NCBI RefSeq assembly: GCF_000003815.2
Contig: NC_049983.1
Span: 6,223,669 to 6,287,668, forward strand
DNA length: 64,000 nt
From: Branchiostoma floridae
Lineage: Eukaryota; Chordata; Leptocardii; Amphioxiformes; Branchiostomatidae
Direction: 5' to 3'
Shown: piece by piece, positions 1-14,400 of the stretch
Layout: each line of letters starts with the position of its first letter
How positions within the stretch are numbered: the first letter of the stretch is position 1
The notes under the pieces: model-generated
The model's input: only the letters and a program-made list of their open reading frames with translations
Told to the model about the DNA's origin: nothing
Database searches by the model: none
Program-made: the position numbers and the translations under genes

Positions 1-1620
1 AACCACCACAGACATTTCTGCATTTACAGTAAGTGCAATTTCAACTGACTTAAAGAGTTGAAAGAATGTTTTAAAGGAGGAAGAGACAGCACATATCACC
101 AAGAGTAATCCAATACGAGTCTACTTCAAGTTCTTTAAAGCTGTTGTTGAAGTTCTAGAATTGGCAATCCATATTTGAACAACTCCAGAAGACTTTTGAT
201 AAACCTCAAACAGAGACACTGTATTGGAAGGGACTTTAACAGTAAGATTTTCTGTCTGGGAGCATTGTTACCGCGGCATTATGTCTGCTTAACGATCTGC
301 CAAAGCTTCATTTTTCAAAGTTAAGTGATGTTCTAAAGTTGGAGATCCTTGTTTTAGAACCTCAGGGGACATTCTTTAACTTTTGGAGACAGTGTATTGG
401 AAGGAACAGCAACAGTACGAGTTTCTGTCCCTATTACAAACTTTAAGGCATTATATCTGACCAACAACTGTCAAAGCTTCTAGTTTCAAACTAAGGTGAA
501 ATCGATCTACTGAATTTGAGATCCATGTTTCAGACTCTCAGAGGACATTGTTAAACTTGATTCAAAGACTTTGTATCGAAGAGACCACTGTAGTAAGTTT
601 TTCTAATTTCAAATTGACATGTTAACGTTGTTACGATAACATATTGATGACAAACTGCCAAAACTAACTTTGCAACTGTTAATAATTGCTCTGAAATTTG
701 GATCTAAGAAAACCCTGAGGACATAGTTAAACTTTGTTTATTGACTTGTATTGGAAGGGATTGCAGTTGTAAGATACTCTGTCTGGACACATCATTACTA
801 AGGCTCTACAACTACCAAGCTGACAACTGCCAATTATTAAAAGTCGACCAATGGTTTCACACAGGACTTCCCTTCCACTTTTAGAGACAGCACATCGGAA
901 CAAACACATGATGTGGAGAATCCTCTGTCTGGACATGCTATTACCAAAGCTTTATGAACTGCCATTTGTAAATTCTCCCAAAGTTGATTGATGATTTCTG
1001 ACTTTTGTTAAACCCTAAACAGAGACAGAGTATTGGATGTAACCCATAATACATATTCCCTGTCTGAACATACTGTCACCAATAAACAACTGTATGTACT
1101 GTCATCATTAAATGTTTGTAGAGAATATTGTTGAACCTTGTTTAAATTAAAGCAAACACAACATATTGGAAGACCATTATTATAGTACAATATATAAAGG
1201 ACTTCTGTCTCGACAAAGTATTAGGAAATCAACCATGATTAATAAATCATGAATTCAAAGTTTCAGAAGTATATCAATGGTTTCCAATAGGACTTTTGTT
1301 GAACATTAATTTAAACAGAGACGACATATTGGAAGGACTCATGATATGGAGATTGTCTTGACCAACTATTAACGTTACCAAATCTGTCACCACTAAGTTT
1401 CCAAAGTTTTATAATGGTTTTCGACAGGACTTCTAGATCTGTTAAACCTTAAACAGAGACAACACATTGGAAGGAACTGGATGGAGATTATCTGTCTGGA
1501 CAAACTATTAACGTTACCATATCTGCTATCATTAAGTTTCCAATGTTGATGGATGATTCTCCGCTTTGCCCCATGTGCGAAGTCTACCATGTTAGATGGA
1601 CTTCATCAGGGAAGGGTTAC
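1..1620. repeat. Diverged tandem satellite, 135-180 bp units
   Basis: The landmark gtattggaag (or catattggaag) recurs at about 221, 394, 573, 748, 893, 1030, 1164, 1328 and 1464, each followed by tctgtctggaca and then a tattaccaa-like string. Copies are strongly diverged. The array continues upstream of the window. The stretch 1620-2354 that follows has a GC-richer patch (1680-2060) I could not assign. Confidence 0.8.
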
Positions 1621-2354
1621 AGATTAATATCCTATGAGTGACAGATGTGCTAGATTAACAGCTCCAGTCCATTATCTACACTAATCAGCTCGGTTACCGC
1701 TCGCGAACGGCGTGCTGAACTGTAGCCCGAGTTTTGCGGGTAATGGATTTCCCATTAAAAAGTGATTGACTTGTCGATACCGCTACTTCTTGATGGATGG
1801 CGCCGATGGTAGTTGTCTCCACCAAGGCTTGTCTGCGTCTGTGAATGACAGAGGACCCCTCCCGATCCATACTCATGCATACCCATGCTTGTTCCGCGAA
1901 ACTAGCTGCCCTGGTGGGGAGATTGACCCGATGTGACCTCCAACGGCAGGATTCTTCAGGACAAGATCTCAAATTCAATAGCGACGAGATATCGAAACTG
2001 GATGTCAGCTGCAGTACAATGTACCAAGAAAAGCTGACAGGTCCAAAATCAAATCATTTCTTTGATTAGACCTAACCATATACCAAATCAATCCACTGAT
2101 ACCTTCTTCAGTTATGAAGTTCAACCAGAGACATTCTTAATTTCATACATGTACAAGTTCTACCAAAAGTAGAACCTTTTTGGTGAAGGTACATGTAATA
2201 ATTCTCCATGTTTCTGGATTTTCTGTGTTTCAATCCACCTTACTAATTTTAGTAAGTTTTCTTTTGGGGTTTCCTACTTTCGTTCATGGTCATGTCTTTG
2301 GAAAATGCTGCTATTGTTGACAAATTCCTGATTTTTTTTTTTTTTTTTCTTCAG

Positions 2355-2408
2355 GGAAAGCCAAAGCTTAAGGCCATTCTAAAGAACCACATCATTGTCA
2401 ACAATCAG
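2355..2408 (+). CDS. Exon 1 (first visible): FAS1-2, H-box segment
   Basis: Codes 18 residues, [18 protein letters not shown], which match the conserved FAS1 segment L..iL.yHvv. The acceptor follows a long T tract and the donor is gtaagt; both ends are phase 0. The preceding FAS1 exon was not found between 1 and 2354, so it lies upstream. The following intron (2409-4274) is AT-rich and holds nothing I recognise apart from a GC-richer patch around 2770-3130. Confidence 0.85.
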
Positions 2409-5400
2409 GTAAGTCCAATGCTTTAACGCATACATGTACTTCGATTGCCATATATAATAAAAATTCAAGTGTATTTCTTTATACCTCACCACACGCACTC
2501 TTCAATATTTCTCTATTTGGAACCAAATTCATTGGGAGCTTTTGAGTTACAATACTGATGGCCCATATCATGTTTTGAATATTAAAACTCATACAAGCCC
2601 TTTTCATCTATTTTTCAAACTTCATTGTGACAGTGCAGATAATTACTCTTCAGAACTTATAATGGTCAGAACGAATCCTACAATCATATAAAATGACATT
2701 TAATGATTAGAGAATGCAGGGAAAGAATCACTACCCTTCCATGAATAGTAAAGTGTCCAGTTGGTCATATTCCGATGTAATTGTATTCCGGGTCAAAGCC
2801 AGTGTCAAGGAGATGCCGCCCTATCGATTGCCTAATCCGATCCCTGTTTAAGATTCTCACCCCTCTCTATGACTATGGAAGTGTGGTATTGGCAATTTTC
2901 CCTCGGAAGGAGAGTAACCGACAAGGCTATGACAGGGCATTCGTCTTCATGTTCGCAGCGATTGATAGTGTGATAATGCCGTCAGCTGTGCAGAAAGATA
3001 GATGTATGAGAGAACTCCGGAGGAAAGGCTGGTGGCCTTTAATTTTGAGAACCCAATTTCCTCTGACGTACCCGCGGACACTTTGAACTTTTGGGATGGT
3101 TGTGACAACAGCTGATGACTTCATGCATGCAGGGGTTACTACAGTTTAAGGATAAGAGACAGAAAATAAAGTCTACAAACTTAGGGATAGCTTAAAGTTA
3201 CATTAACTTGTCTGTGTAAGGCAAACTCTGCTGTTCCTGCCTATAACAGGCCCTGAGCAAAGTTGGGCAGGCCGGAATGCAGGTCGTTGCACATGTATTA
3301 GCGCAAACACTTACCAGGGTGTTCAAAAATATTAACTGTGTTAGTTACACCACACAAATTTTGTTAGTCTTCTGCGACATTTTTGTTATAGTGTTTTAAC
3401 AAGAGTAGAAAAACTTGAATCAATCCTAAATATATATTCACAGTAAAGAGAGACTTTCCTCTTTCCTCATTTTGTGAAGTCTGAGAACCAAAAATTAAAT
3501 TTGTGTACCCCTTATTACTAAAAACACACAGACAAAAAAACAAATGAAGCTCAACAAGATCATTTATAAAGACAAATTAACATATGGAAGAATCATTTGT
3601 CACAAGAATTGAAATGAAATCCTAGTGTAAATGTGATGAATGAGAATATAAATGCAAATGGTGTCACTGTAATATGATTGTTACGTTATTAATTGCTTGT
3701 CATTGCAGTGTGACAATATAACAAATTGCCATCATGGTTGCCTGTAGGTTTTAACTTATAACTTGATTGCAGAGCGATGCATGCAATCAATGTGATAATC
3801 AGGATAATCATTTTGCATAGTTATGATATAATAAAGATAATGCAACATTTGCCCTCTCTTTCATGTACATGCATTTGTTACATTCACATGCATAGGATAA
3901 GCAGACAGTTATCCGCCATGCCATACGAAAGTGATTAATGATAGTAATTATGAAACCTCATTTTATGTAATTTGTCATTTTTTTCTAAATAATTGGAATT
4001 ATAACTTACAACAAATGAATTATACTATTAGATAGAAAGAAATGCAAGGCTGGATCTTTGTTATTCAAACAGGAACTCTGACTAAAATCACAGCATTGTA
4101 GAAAAAATTGAGTAGAAGTTATATTATTATATATAAGTCCTCCACCCAAACATCATTATGAAAAAGAAGTCTCTCTTTGCCATACGGTTGTGCAAGCAAA
4201 TGCATCATCATTTGGTGACTTTTTGCCATAAGCATAGTGTGTATGATTGATTTGTGTTTTGTTTTTTCTGGCAGATTGAAGTTCAGGACTTGATCTTCAT
4301 GCCAAGATTCACCACTCTGGAGAACATGGCCATCACTGTCTCGGTTACTGGCCAGGTGAGTTTGTTGTATTTTTTAAGAACTTTCTATCACTCAAAACAA
4401 TCTTAAAAGTCCTATGACAGGATTTCACACCTCTCATGAGGTCTAGTCATATGTGAAATCATTAATGTATCTATTAGTCTATTGATAACCAGGTAACTTA
4501 CATGTAGCAAAAGAAGCTATTACGTTGTAAGGCCACACTCGTAATTTGTCTGCTCTTGTATTGGAAATATAATCCTAGACTAGAAAGTACATCATAAAAA
4601 CCGATACGCATAGTTTCAGGCACATTAAGTATACTTAAGTCAGATTTAGTTTTTTCCTCGACCTCTAGTTTCATGTTGTCTTGTTGTTGGTTAAGCTTTA
4701 ACTTGAAAATATCTGAGAGGCAAGGAAATAAATTGGTCCACTAGCCTGATTGTCCATAGCAAGTGAAAGTCCCGTTCGGGCAAGCACAACTCCTACTCCA
4801 CGATCGGGCAAGTAAGATTTTTCCATGACTGAGATTTTGATGTACTATTTCTTATTACTTTTCAAAGTTATGGCATCAAACATTGGTCAACACAGAAAAA
4901 TTGAGCCAATAATAAATGAAAGAATTCCGTAGCAGGAAGTGAAAATACATTGAAAGATATCAGTCAAATTTTGTGCGAATGAAAAGTGAGTTCTGGCATG
5001 TAAAATTTGTATTTACTTGCTCGATAGGACAAGTGAATTTTATAAAACTTGTTAAACTCTGCAGTGGTGCATGTAAATAGACCAGTCACCTTATGATTAG
5101 GCTGTAGCTCTCAATGTGTTCTGATGCTTTCATGGGCAAAACTGTAAAAGCAATCATTGCTCTAATAAAATATAAAATGATCACATAAAGTACAGTATAA
5201 CATTGCCAGTATCTGATTTTTCACAGTTATTTCTTATGTGTGCTGCTTTAATCCACTAACTTTTATGTGAAGACACGGGCCGTAAACGCAACAATTTACG
5301 GATAAAGTTGCTCGTGCTGAACGACCCTATCCCCAAGAAGAGGTTACTTGTCCACAAACTGTGCCGTCCTGAGCTTTGCATTAGCAAGCTATTACCCCAT

Positions 5401-8400
5401 CAACTCGGCATGGGTGGTGGATATTGCTCTAATAACGCAGGATTAATGCTTCTCATTCAACCTCCCTCCCCATCGCGAATGTCGAAGGTCCCTTAATGTC
5501 ATCATATATATACCGAGGGGAAAGTGTAATAAGTAAGATGAGTCGGGCGTAACCAAGCGAGGCCGTAACAGGCAGTTGGAACGGGCAGTGACGGGACTTC
5601 CGTGCGGAGGGCCTAATCAGCGACATTAGGGAGATTGGTATTCATGGCCGTGCCGCGGCCTGCCCTGTTAGCGGGGTTAATGTCGCTGCCGTGTGTGTTT
5701 CTGGTGCAATTACCTGTGAATTGTGTGGTTGGAAGTCCTTACAGAGTTTGCAAAGTTTAAGCTATGGATCTGGTCCTTTATTATAGATTGCATAGCCAAA
5801 CATGTTATCTAGATAGAGCAGGAAATGTGTCAGACAGGTAAAAGTTACACGCTGTCTGATACATTTTCAAAAATGACCTTTTCTGTGTGTGTTTGTGGGG
5901 TTTTTCAAATAACTAGCTATGAATTTTGTGGTTGGAGGTCCTTAGCCAGGACAATAGCACAATATTCTTGTACAATGTAGATTGAGTCACATAACGTTAT
6001 ATTACCGGTACTGGACTTGAAAAGGGGCATCATAAAAAAGAGGCTTGGAGACAATTCATTGCTTACAATTCATTTTATACAGGCAGCACTGCCTTTATTG
6101 TTATCTAAGTATATAGACGCTAGCCTACATACAATTAGCCAATAAGAATACCATAGACTGGATAGCTACGTATACATGTATATTGACAATTCAAGGATTT
6201 ATATTGTCTTTATAGCTGTACTGTCGTGTATGTACATGCATTTGTATTGTCTATGATGTTACATTACAATTTTGACATAGATTGGTACCTCCAACATATA
6301 ACAAGGATTTCTCCTGTGTGTTTCAGGGTGCAATCAAGCTTGACGGCAGTGCCCGTGTGTACCAGACAGACATAAAGGCCAGCAACGGTTATATCCACAG
6401 CATTGACAAAGTCCTCATACCCGACGCCATCAAGCCCCTCTTCAACCATCGCTGTGATGTCATGTCCTATGACGTAGTGGCAGTGAGTAAGAAGACAAAT
6501 TGTCGTGCATTAAATTCTATTCTATTCATTTCAAACCCTTTATTCCATGCATCATTATATAGTATCAACAATTAAAAAGTTTCTGCCATAGTTCAAGGCT
6601 GTAAAAAGTAGATTAAGCATGATTCTGTTTCTGGAAGGCATATTCAGCACCAAGGACAGCAGCACCGAGACAGCCGCAAAAGATTCTTGGCTTGATTTGA
6701 TGCACACTGCCACAAGCAACTAAAGTATAATGCCTTCATTGTATTTTCACATCTGAATGATGTGGCATTAGTATACATGTACTAACTGTTGCGTTGTCAG
6801 TCAGTTGAGGACATCATCAGATACATTTTGTACCCTCTCGGGAAGCCTGCTTGATTCCAATAGTGTAAATGCATTTTGAGTTACCGGGGATTTGGTTTTG
6901 CGGTAGATTCGGAAAATGGAGTTGTTTGTTGTGGTTTTGAGTCTGCTGTAGTGCCATACACTGTAGTCACATACTGTAATTGAATAATGTTCGCGGTGGT
7001 TTGAGTTCACGGTGAAGCGGTGTCACGTGTTTGCAATGGTTTTGAGTCTGCAGTAATGCCATACAATGTAGTCACATTCTGTAATGGAAAAATGTTTGCG
7101 GTGGTTTGAGTCGCAGTGAAGTGGTTTTGCGAAAAACGCAAATACAAAACTTTTCTTCATTTCTTCAAACCTTTCTTCATTTACAGTACACCATTCCTCT
7201 CTCAGCTCCATCAGACTTTTGCTATTTCCCTTGTTAAAGAACAAAGTTGCATTTGTTCCAACATGTTTATCTAAGTCATAAAGTCTAGTTTATGTGTGTC
7301 ACAGTGATTTATTTCTATATAACCCCCACAGGGCAGCTGCAGCAGCTGTAGTCAGATTGACCTGAACGGATGTCCTGAGGGTGCAGAACCACTGGTGAGT
7401 CGTCTCCAAACACCTCAAGTCCTTTTCTTTATGCATTAGTTGGTAGTAAAGGCTTTTCCCTGTCAACCTAGGATTAGGGTACACTCTTTTTGCAATTTCA
7501 AATGTTGTCATGGAAGATGCCCAAGATCGTTATCAAGGAAAGATTGACCAGATGGAAGTGTCTCAGGATCTAGGAAAGTTGCTATTATCCCTGTCAACCA
7601 AGGATGAGGGTATACTCTTTATGCAATTTCAAATGCTGTCATGGAAGATGTCAGCCTGAGATTGCTATCAAAGAAAGATTGACCAGATGGAAGTGTAGGC
7701 TCTCAAGATTGGGAAAGTTGCATCAAAGCATCAAAAGTTGTATTACCCCATTTTGAAAATCATAAGGGAACACATGCATCTTAGCTTCCAAATCCTTTCA
7801 ATCTCATAAGGGTTTCGAGGGCAGGAAATCCACAAACCACATGCTAAATCCAGGGCAGTTGATATTGATCTATAGCTCAAATATTCATCGTTTATGACTT
7901 TTTCGTGTCTCTAGATAACAGGTAACTCTAGATAACTCTCAAGCACATGAGTGAGTCTTAGTCAACCAAGGATTAGGGTACACTCATTTTGCAATTTCAA
8001 ATGTTGTCGTGGAAGATGTCAGCCTAAGATCGCATATCAAGGAAAGATCGACCAGAAGGAAGTGTAGGCTCTCAGGATCTAGGAAAGTTGATATTTTCCC
8101 TGTCAACCAAGGTTTAGGGTAAACCTTTTTTTGCAATTTCAAATGCTGCCATGAAAAATGTCAGCCTGAGATCGCTATCAAGGAAAGATCGACCAGAAGA
8201 AAGTGTAGGCTCTGAGGATCTAGGAGAGTTGTTATTACCCCGTTTTGGAAATCATAGGGGAAAACTTGCAATTAGCTTTCAAATCCTTTCAATCTGATAA
8301 GGGTTTCAAGGACAGAAAATTTGCATGCCACACACTAGCCAGTGTAGTAGATAGCAATCTCTCAAATATTTATCTTTTATGACTTTTTTTGTGACTCTAG

Positions 8401-11400
8401 ATAACTGGTTGTTGTACAGTCATGTATATGTGTCGTAATGAGTAAGTCTTAGTTTGATTACCCAAGCATGTTGTGGTGGCCCATTTCAGTGAAGCCTGAA
8501 GAAGACTTTAGGGACATTTTAGATGCAAAGAGCTGTGACTGAGAAAGATGCAAAAGATAACTTTAGAAGAAAAGAAGAGTCTGTCCAAGTTCTGTGAAGT
8601 ACTGAATATGTTTTAAGACGAACTGTCATGAACTTTCCTGTCTTTCTAGACCAGAAATGTGCTCTGCTGGAATGTTGCCTTTGACAAAGCTTTCATGAAG
8701 ATTGCTGTAAAAATCCAAGAGGGTTAAAAAAAAAGCCAAACACATTTGGGTCTTAATTAGCATGTAAGACTTAGAAATGCTTCATATTACAAGAATATCC
8801 AGTCATAACAGAGACTTTGGGTCTTCAATAAGAAAATCCATTAGTAATGTGCCTGAGGGTACACCAAATAATATTTCTAGACTTCTTGAGAGACAGTTCT
8901 TACGAACAACAATAAGATACAGTATGATCATCAAATATTTACATCAATAATCACACTATTACCATAGCATAAAAATCAGTCCAAGTACAAATTGTTGTGA
9001 AAATATTGTTGGTGCAGTACTTAAGTCAAGGTCAATAATTCAATTCAATTGAGAGAATGGTTGGCTGAGTCCAGTTTAAAACCATCTTAAATATTGGGTG
9101 GTCTGCAATGCTACTGGTAGATGGTTCCATATACATGTACTGCTGTAGCTTAGCTAAATCCTTTTTTATGGAGTTTGCCCTTGGTTTGTCCAAGGACGTT
9201 ATGAAACATCCATGGTTTGTCTAGTTTGAAAGTAAATTTGGATCAAAGTGAGTTCTGTGGTTGTGTTGTTTGATAGACATTGTATTCTCTGTTGCAAGCA
9301 TATGGTGATTTTTAAAAAAAGATAAGGTTCCTTGGAGGTAGGTATGAATTCTAAGACTATTCCCCCCTGTTCACTGCAAGCATTAGCCGAGACAAATGGG
9401 AGACTCTTCCCCCGCGGCATGTTTATGGATTCTCCGTTCTGGGGGTGTATATTGCAACAAGGTCGTTGCTCCAGCCTCGGGCGACAGTTTTATTGGAAAT
9501 GCTTGAGATAAGTAACTGCGGGGCAACTGCTGTAAAAAGTAATATTCAGGATATGAGTTCTGCTGGTTGGAAAGACGTTTTCATCCAGCTCGACCTCTAT
9601 TGATATTGTGTCAGGATTCTATCGATAATGTGTCAGGGTTTTCGTTGTTTTAGTTTTCTCAGGAGTTTTGCTGTCGGGGTACAGTCAGATATGTATGTTC
9701 TGTTGAACCTATGTAGCCTGGGAACCATACCATCGAGGCGCTCGGCGGTGTAGGGGTGACCGCCCGTACAGTTGATTGGTACAGGCCGGGGGAGTTCTTA
9801 CGGGGTTAGATTAATTTAGTCGCGCCCCCCGCACCCGCGGGAGGGGTAAACTCAAAAGGCCGGCTACAAGCTCTATAGGCGAAATCTCAAAGGGCAGCTA
9901 ATCAGACAGGCTGACAGAAGCAGGCCGGTGCCGGGTAAAGCTCCCCAAAGCCGACCGCGGAGAATGGTACCCAGGCTAAACCTATGTGGATGGATCTATC
10001 AAGCCAATGAACATAAAAAGACATGGCGCATTAAGACCTCTACATAAAAGTATACTACCGGTTCATGTGTTCTAATATCAGCTCGTAACTTTTAGACATC
10101 AGGCATATTTTACATTATCGTACAAATCCCTACCACCTAGAGATACAGATGCATTTGTACATAGTTCTGTGATGAAAATTTTTGATTTCATAATTCACTA
10201 GAAAGGCCGACATTTGCTTGAGAGCAAATACAGCATATTTCAGCCATCTCCCTCCCCATGCAACAATAGGCTATTTCAAAATCACCCATTTGAAAAATCA
10301 CTTTTACTAATGACGGTTTAACCCAAAAATGAGTCTTACAAAATTCCCCCGTTCAAGAATGGACTCCAGTGCACCCTATGTAAATTTGCACAATAGACCA
10401 GTACAGAAATACTCCCACTGAAACCTTGGCCTTTTGAATAAGAAACCAAATCCAAAATTGAATTTAGCAAAAAAGGTCCCAGTGCATAAAAAGGTATAGT
10501 AGACCAGTCTAAAAACACTTCCACTAAAATTGAATTTTGAATCATCACCCGTTCAAAACTGAATTTGAAAAAATCCCCCTTCTGTGTGCAAAAAATGGAC
10601 TCTTCCATGTAAAGTAGAGCAGTCCAAAAATACATCCGCTAAAATAGGACTTTGACATAATCACTGAAGTCCAAAAAATGGATTTTTAAAAGAACCCCCA
10701 CTATGCAAGAATGGACTCTTCCAGAACACCCATGTAAAATTGCAAATTAGACCAGTCCAAAAATAACCCTACTGAAAGACTTTGACAAACTAGAAGTCAC
10801 CAAAGTCCTAAATATGAATTTTGAAAAATCCCCCCTCCGTGCGAGAATAGACTCTTCCAGCACACATTCTGTAAAATTGCAAAATAGACCTGTCCAAAAA
10901 TGCATCCACTGGACTTCACCAGTCCAATGATGAATTTAAAAAAAAAATGAACCCCTCCGTGTAAGAATGGACTCTTCCAGATAACACCGGGCTCGCTGAT
11001 TGGCTGCCACCCCCCCTCTTTAAGATATAGATTCAGGCTAAGTGATTGGTTACCTATCTAATTAAATAGACATATATGCCAGTATAGTCCATGGGCCAGA
11101 GGAAAAATCGGTACCTCCGAGGTGGCAAATTCTCCTTGTTATTTTTGAATAGTAGAAGGCCTGTGGCATATATTTTGACGTGATAGCCATTCTGGTATGG
11201 TAGCTTTCTACCGGCTATCACCCTTCAAACCTATCACCACCTAAATGATCTGGAAATTTCATGTCTTCAATAAGGGGGAGGGGCAAAAAATTAAACATCA
11301 ATATTTTTCCACGAAAATTACACAGGCTGGTAGAACCTGCTAAGAGGATCATAAAAATATCAATTGATTTTTGATATTGTGATTCAACACGAAATTATGA

Positions 11401-14400
11401 CTGCCTAAAATCATATTTTTTGGTGATTTTCTGGTGAAAAATATATACTTTACTTTCCAATATCGTTCATTTATTCACATTACCTATGGGGCCTTGCCTG
11501 ATGAGTTAGACTTACCGTACCTATCCTTCTCTGCATATTAAGCTTTAAATGATCGAAATCCATCAATGAAATCCGGAGATATGAATGTGTGAAGAATGAC
11601 ACATCTGCCAGCTTATAGTGACAATATCGTTGCTAAGGCCGTTGCTAAGGCTGTTGTTAAGGAGGTTTCAGATCGTACTCCACAACAAAACTGATGCAAA
11701 GAACTTACTTTTCTGTAGTATTTTACTCTGATTACATCAGTAGAAGTACAAGGAATCGTGTTAAAATGTTTAACATGTAACAGATGCAGAAATGTGTTTT
11801 TTTACGTCATTTCTTTCAGAATCGTTAGCAAAACTGTTGCTAAGGCCGTTGCTAAGGGTGTACTCAGTCATGTTTCAAGCCAAAACAGCAGAGAGTCAAG
11901 TTCTCTGACGCGTGATTTTGCTCCTGTCATCTCGTAAATCATACTTAACTGTGAAAAATATCATAATTGATTGGAAATTTTAATTTGGGCTCTACATGGG
12001 GGTTATAAGGATACCTGATAATGAATAACCTTGATTTCACACATTTTTTTACAAATGTTTTTCTCTTTTTCGTCATTTGGTAGATACCTTACTAAAATTC
12101 ACAGCGTATATCTAGTATGTCGTACACAATGAAAAAGGCTCTGCATGGGGGTTACCGGGGCACCACATATGTGACACCGTTTAAAGGGGCATTCCACTCC
12201 AAAAGGGGGTGGTGTTTTCCAATAGATAATGTGTCAATGAATAGTATAATCAGCCGAATTTTGTGGAATTCACCTTGGGATGAATTGCGCGATATGTGTT
12301 TTGGAAAACAATATGACACTCAGTAAACCCATGCAGACCCTACACATGCATTCCCTATACGCATAGACACTTTGTTTATCGTGTATATTTTCGGAATAAA
12401 TGAGGATAGCTAAGCACACCGAGAAGGCAAATTGCTCATAATATAGCAAAGGACACATAACAAGACGAGATTTCTTTGCGATCCTGAAATTAGTTTTGTA
12501 ACCTCACCTAAAAGTTTTGCATTGTATTCAGCCATAGGATTAATTCAATTAGAGGGTACTTGGGGAGTTTGGTAGAAGACTGAATGCTTTTGAGGCACGT
12601 GCAGCAACTGGGTACTTGATCATATAATGTGAAGACGTATGCATTTATTACTTCCTAAAATTAATATCTATCGGAAAATAACACTCCCGTGTGAAGTGGA
12701 ATGCCCCTTTAATACACAGGATACGTAGCTGCAGGACTGTGTCATGCATATTGAAAATTTATCTAGAAACAAGACCACAAAAAAAGGTCAAGAACAAGGC
12801 TACTCTGGGATGAACACAAGTATATTGTACTTTTCTTGATCAAGTTCTTTGACACATAATTTTGCTACTCTTATCATGATAGAATTGTGACAGTCTTTTT
12901 CACTTTAATTTGTACATATGAGCACCTTCAAAAATATGATTGTATGAGAAACCAGGCATACTATGCTGAGGTCAGAAGATCGAAGTCGGCCAAATTGAGT
13001 AATCCTTTGTGATAGGTATGTGGACCTATGAACAGCCATATGATAAACCCTCGAGTGTTTCCGTTATTGAGGCCTGGGCCGCCCTAAGAGGCCCTTAAAA
13101 ATCAAACAATTTATTGCCGAAAATTACTGAAATTACGATGGCTACCCTCATAGATCTAAATTAATATAATAAATGAAGATGTGAAGAAGTTTTGTATTTC
13201 CACATAGGAAATGGGATCCTTTCTTTTACAGTCCAACAGGTGAGGATAAAGAGGATTTGATTGAATTTGAGAGGATGTAATAGGGGGTTACCTGGTTGAC
13301 TAAAAGCAGAGTTTTAATCTCTCAGAATTTTAGTCATTTCTATGGCGTAATACCTCCCATGCTGCCTCTTTACATTGAAGGTAATGCACCTGGTGTATGT
13401 ATTATTGTTGATGGAAAAAGGAAAATCTACTTAATGAAGAAATATTACTTGTTTTATTGGGCCACATAGAAGACGAGCCAGATCAGGGTATTGGCGGCTT
13501 TTTGGGGGGGGGGGGGTTGGGACCATGATAAATCGGGTACTGAGAGGAGGTAAGTTATGGAGACTTTTGGTATAGCAGTGAAAGCCACACATAAACCATC
13601 GTGTAAACTTAATATGGTCACAATAATGAGAAGGGCTCTGTATGGACATATAAGATACAGATCTTTTATTTCACAACCCTTGTTTTATTTTCACCCCGTT
13701 TCGGTGATCGTCTGTCACAATCCTCAGGGCAATTCTGACTGGTGCACTGTACTGCAGCTATAGTCGTTGCTACTTACAGATGCAAATACATCATTGGAAA
13801 TCAAGCAAGGACTGTCAAATACAGTAGAAGCCGCTTAATTGCACACCCCATTTGCCAATTAACCGTGTGGTGCAATGATGCGAAGTTATCCAGCTGGACC
13901 ATATCAGTTCGGGATTTTGGGATTCCGTGCAATTAACAGAAGTGTGCGGTAATACATTGTACGATTAACTGGCTTCTACTGTAGCCTTTATAAAAGTACA
14001 AAAGATGTTTATTATCTACGTACAAGATGTTTGAGAAGAAGGGCATTGTCACAAAGGAACACAAGCGTCGACTTTATTTACCGATAGTGTTGAATAGTTC
14101 TAGTTAATTGCACGGAAAGCCCAAATCCCAAACCTTTAAATTTGCAGTCCGGCTAGATAACTTCGCATTATTGCACCATGCGAATAATTGCACAAAATAT
14201 GCTGGCAAATGGGATGTGCAATTAAGCGGCTTCTGCTGTATCAAGAAATAAATGCAAAAGCTCATGCGAGTAGGTGGGGAAAAGTAGTGTTCCAACTGCT
14301 GCAAAATTGATAGCATCAATGAAGACTCACATAAGACAGTATGTTATGAAAAACATGGAGTCTAAACCATTGAAGGCATACAGTCATATGGAGGCATAAG

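Noticed and set aside
1694-2069. Open frames on both strands in a GC-richer patch
   Set aside because: No family resemblance, mutually overlapping, and no continuity with the FAS1 frame of exon 1.
2781-3086. 101-aa open frame
   Set aside because: Inside an intron, no recognisable domain; could be a transposon remnant but I see no diagnostic motif.
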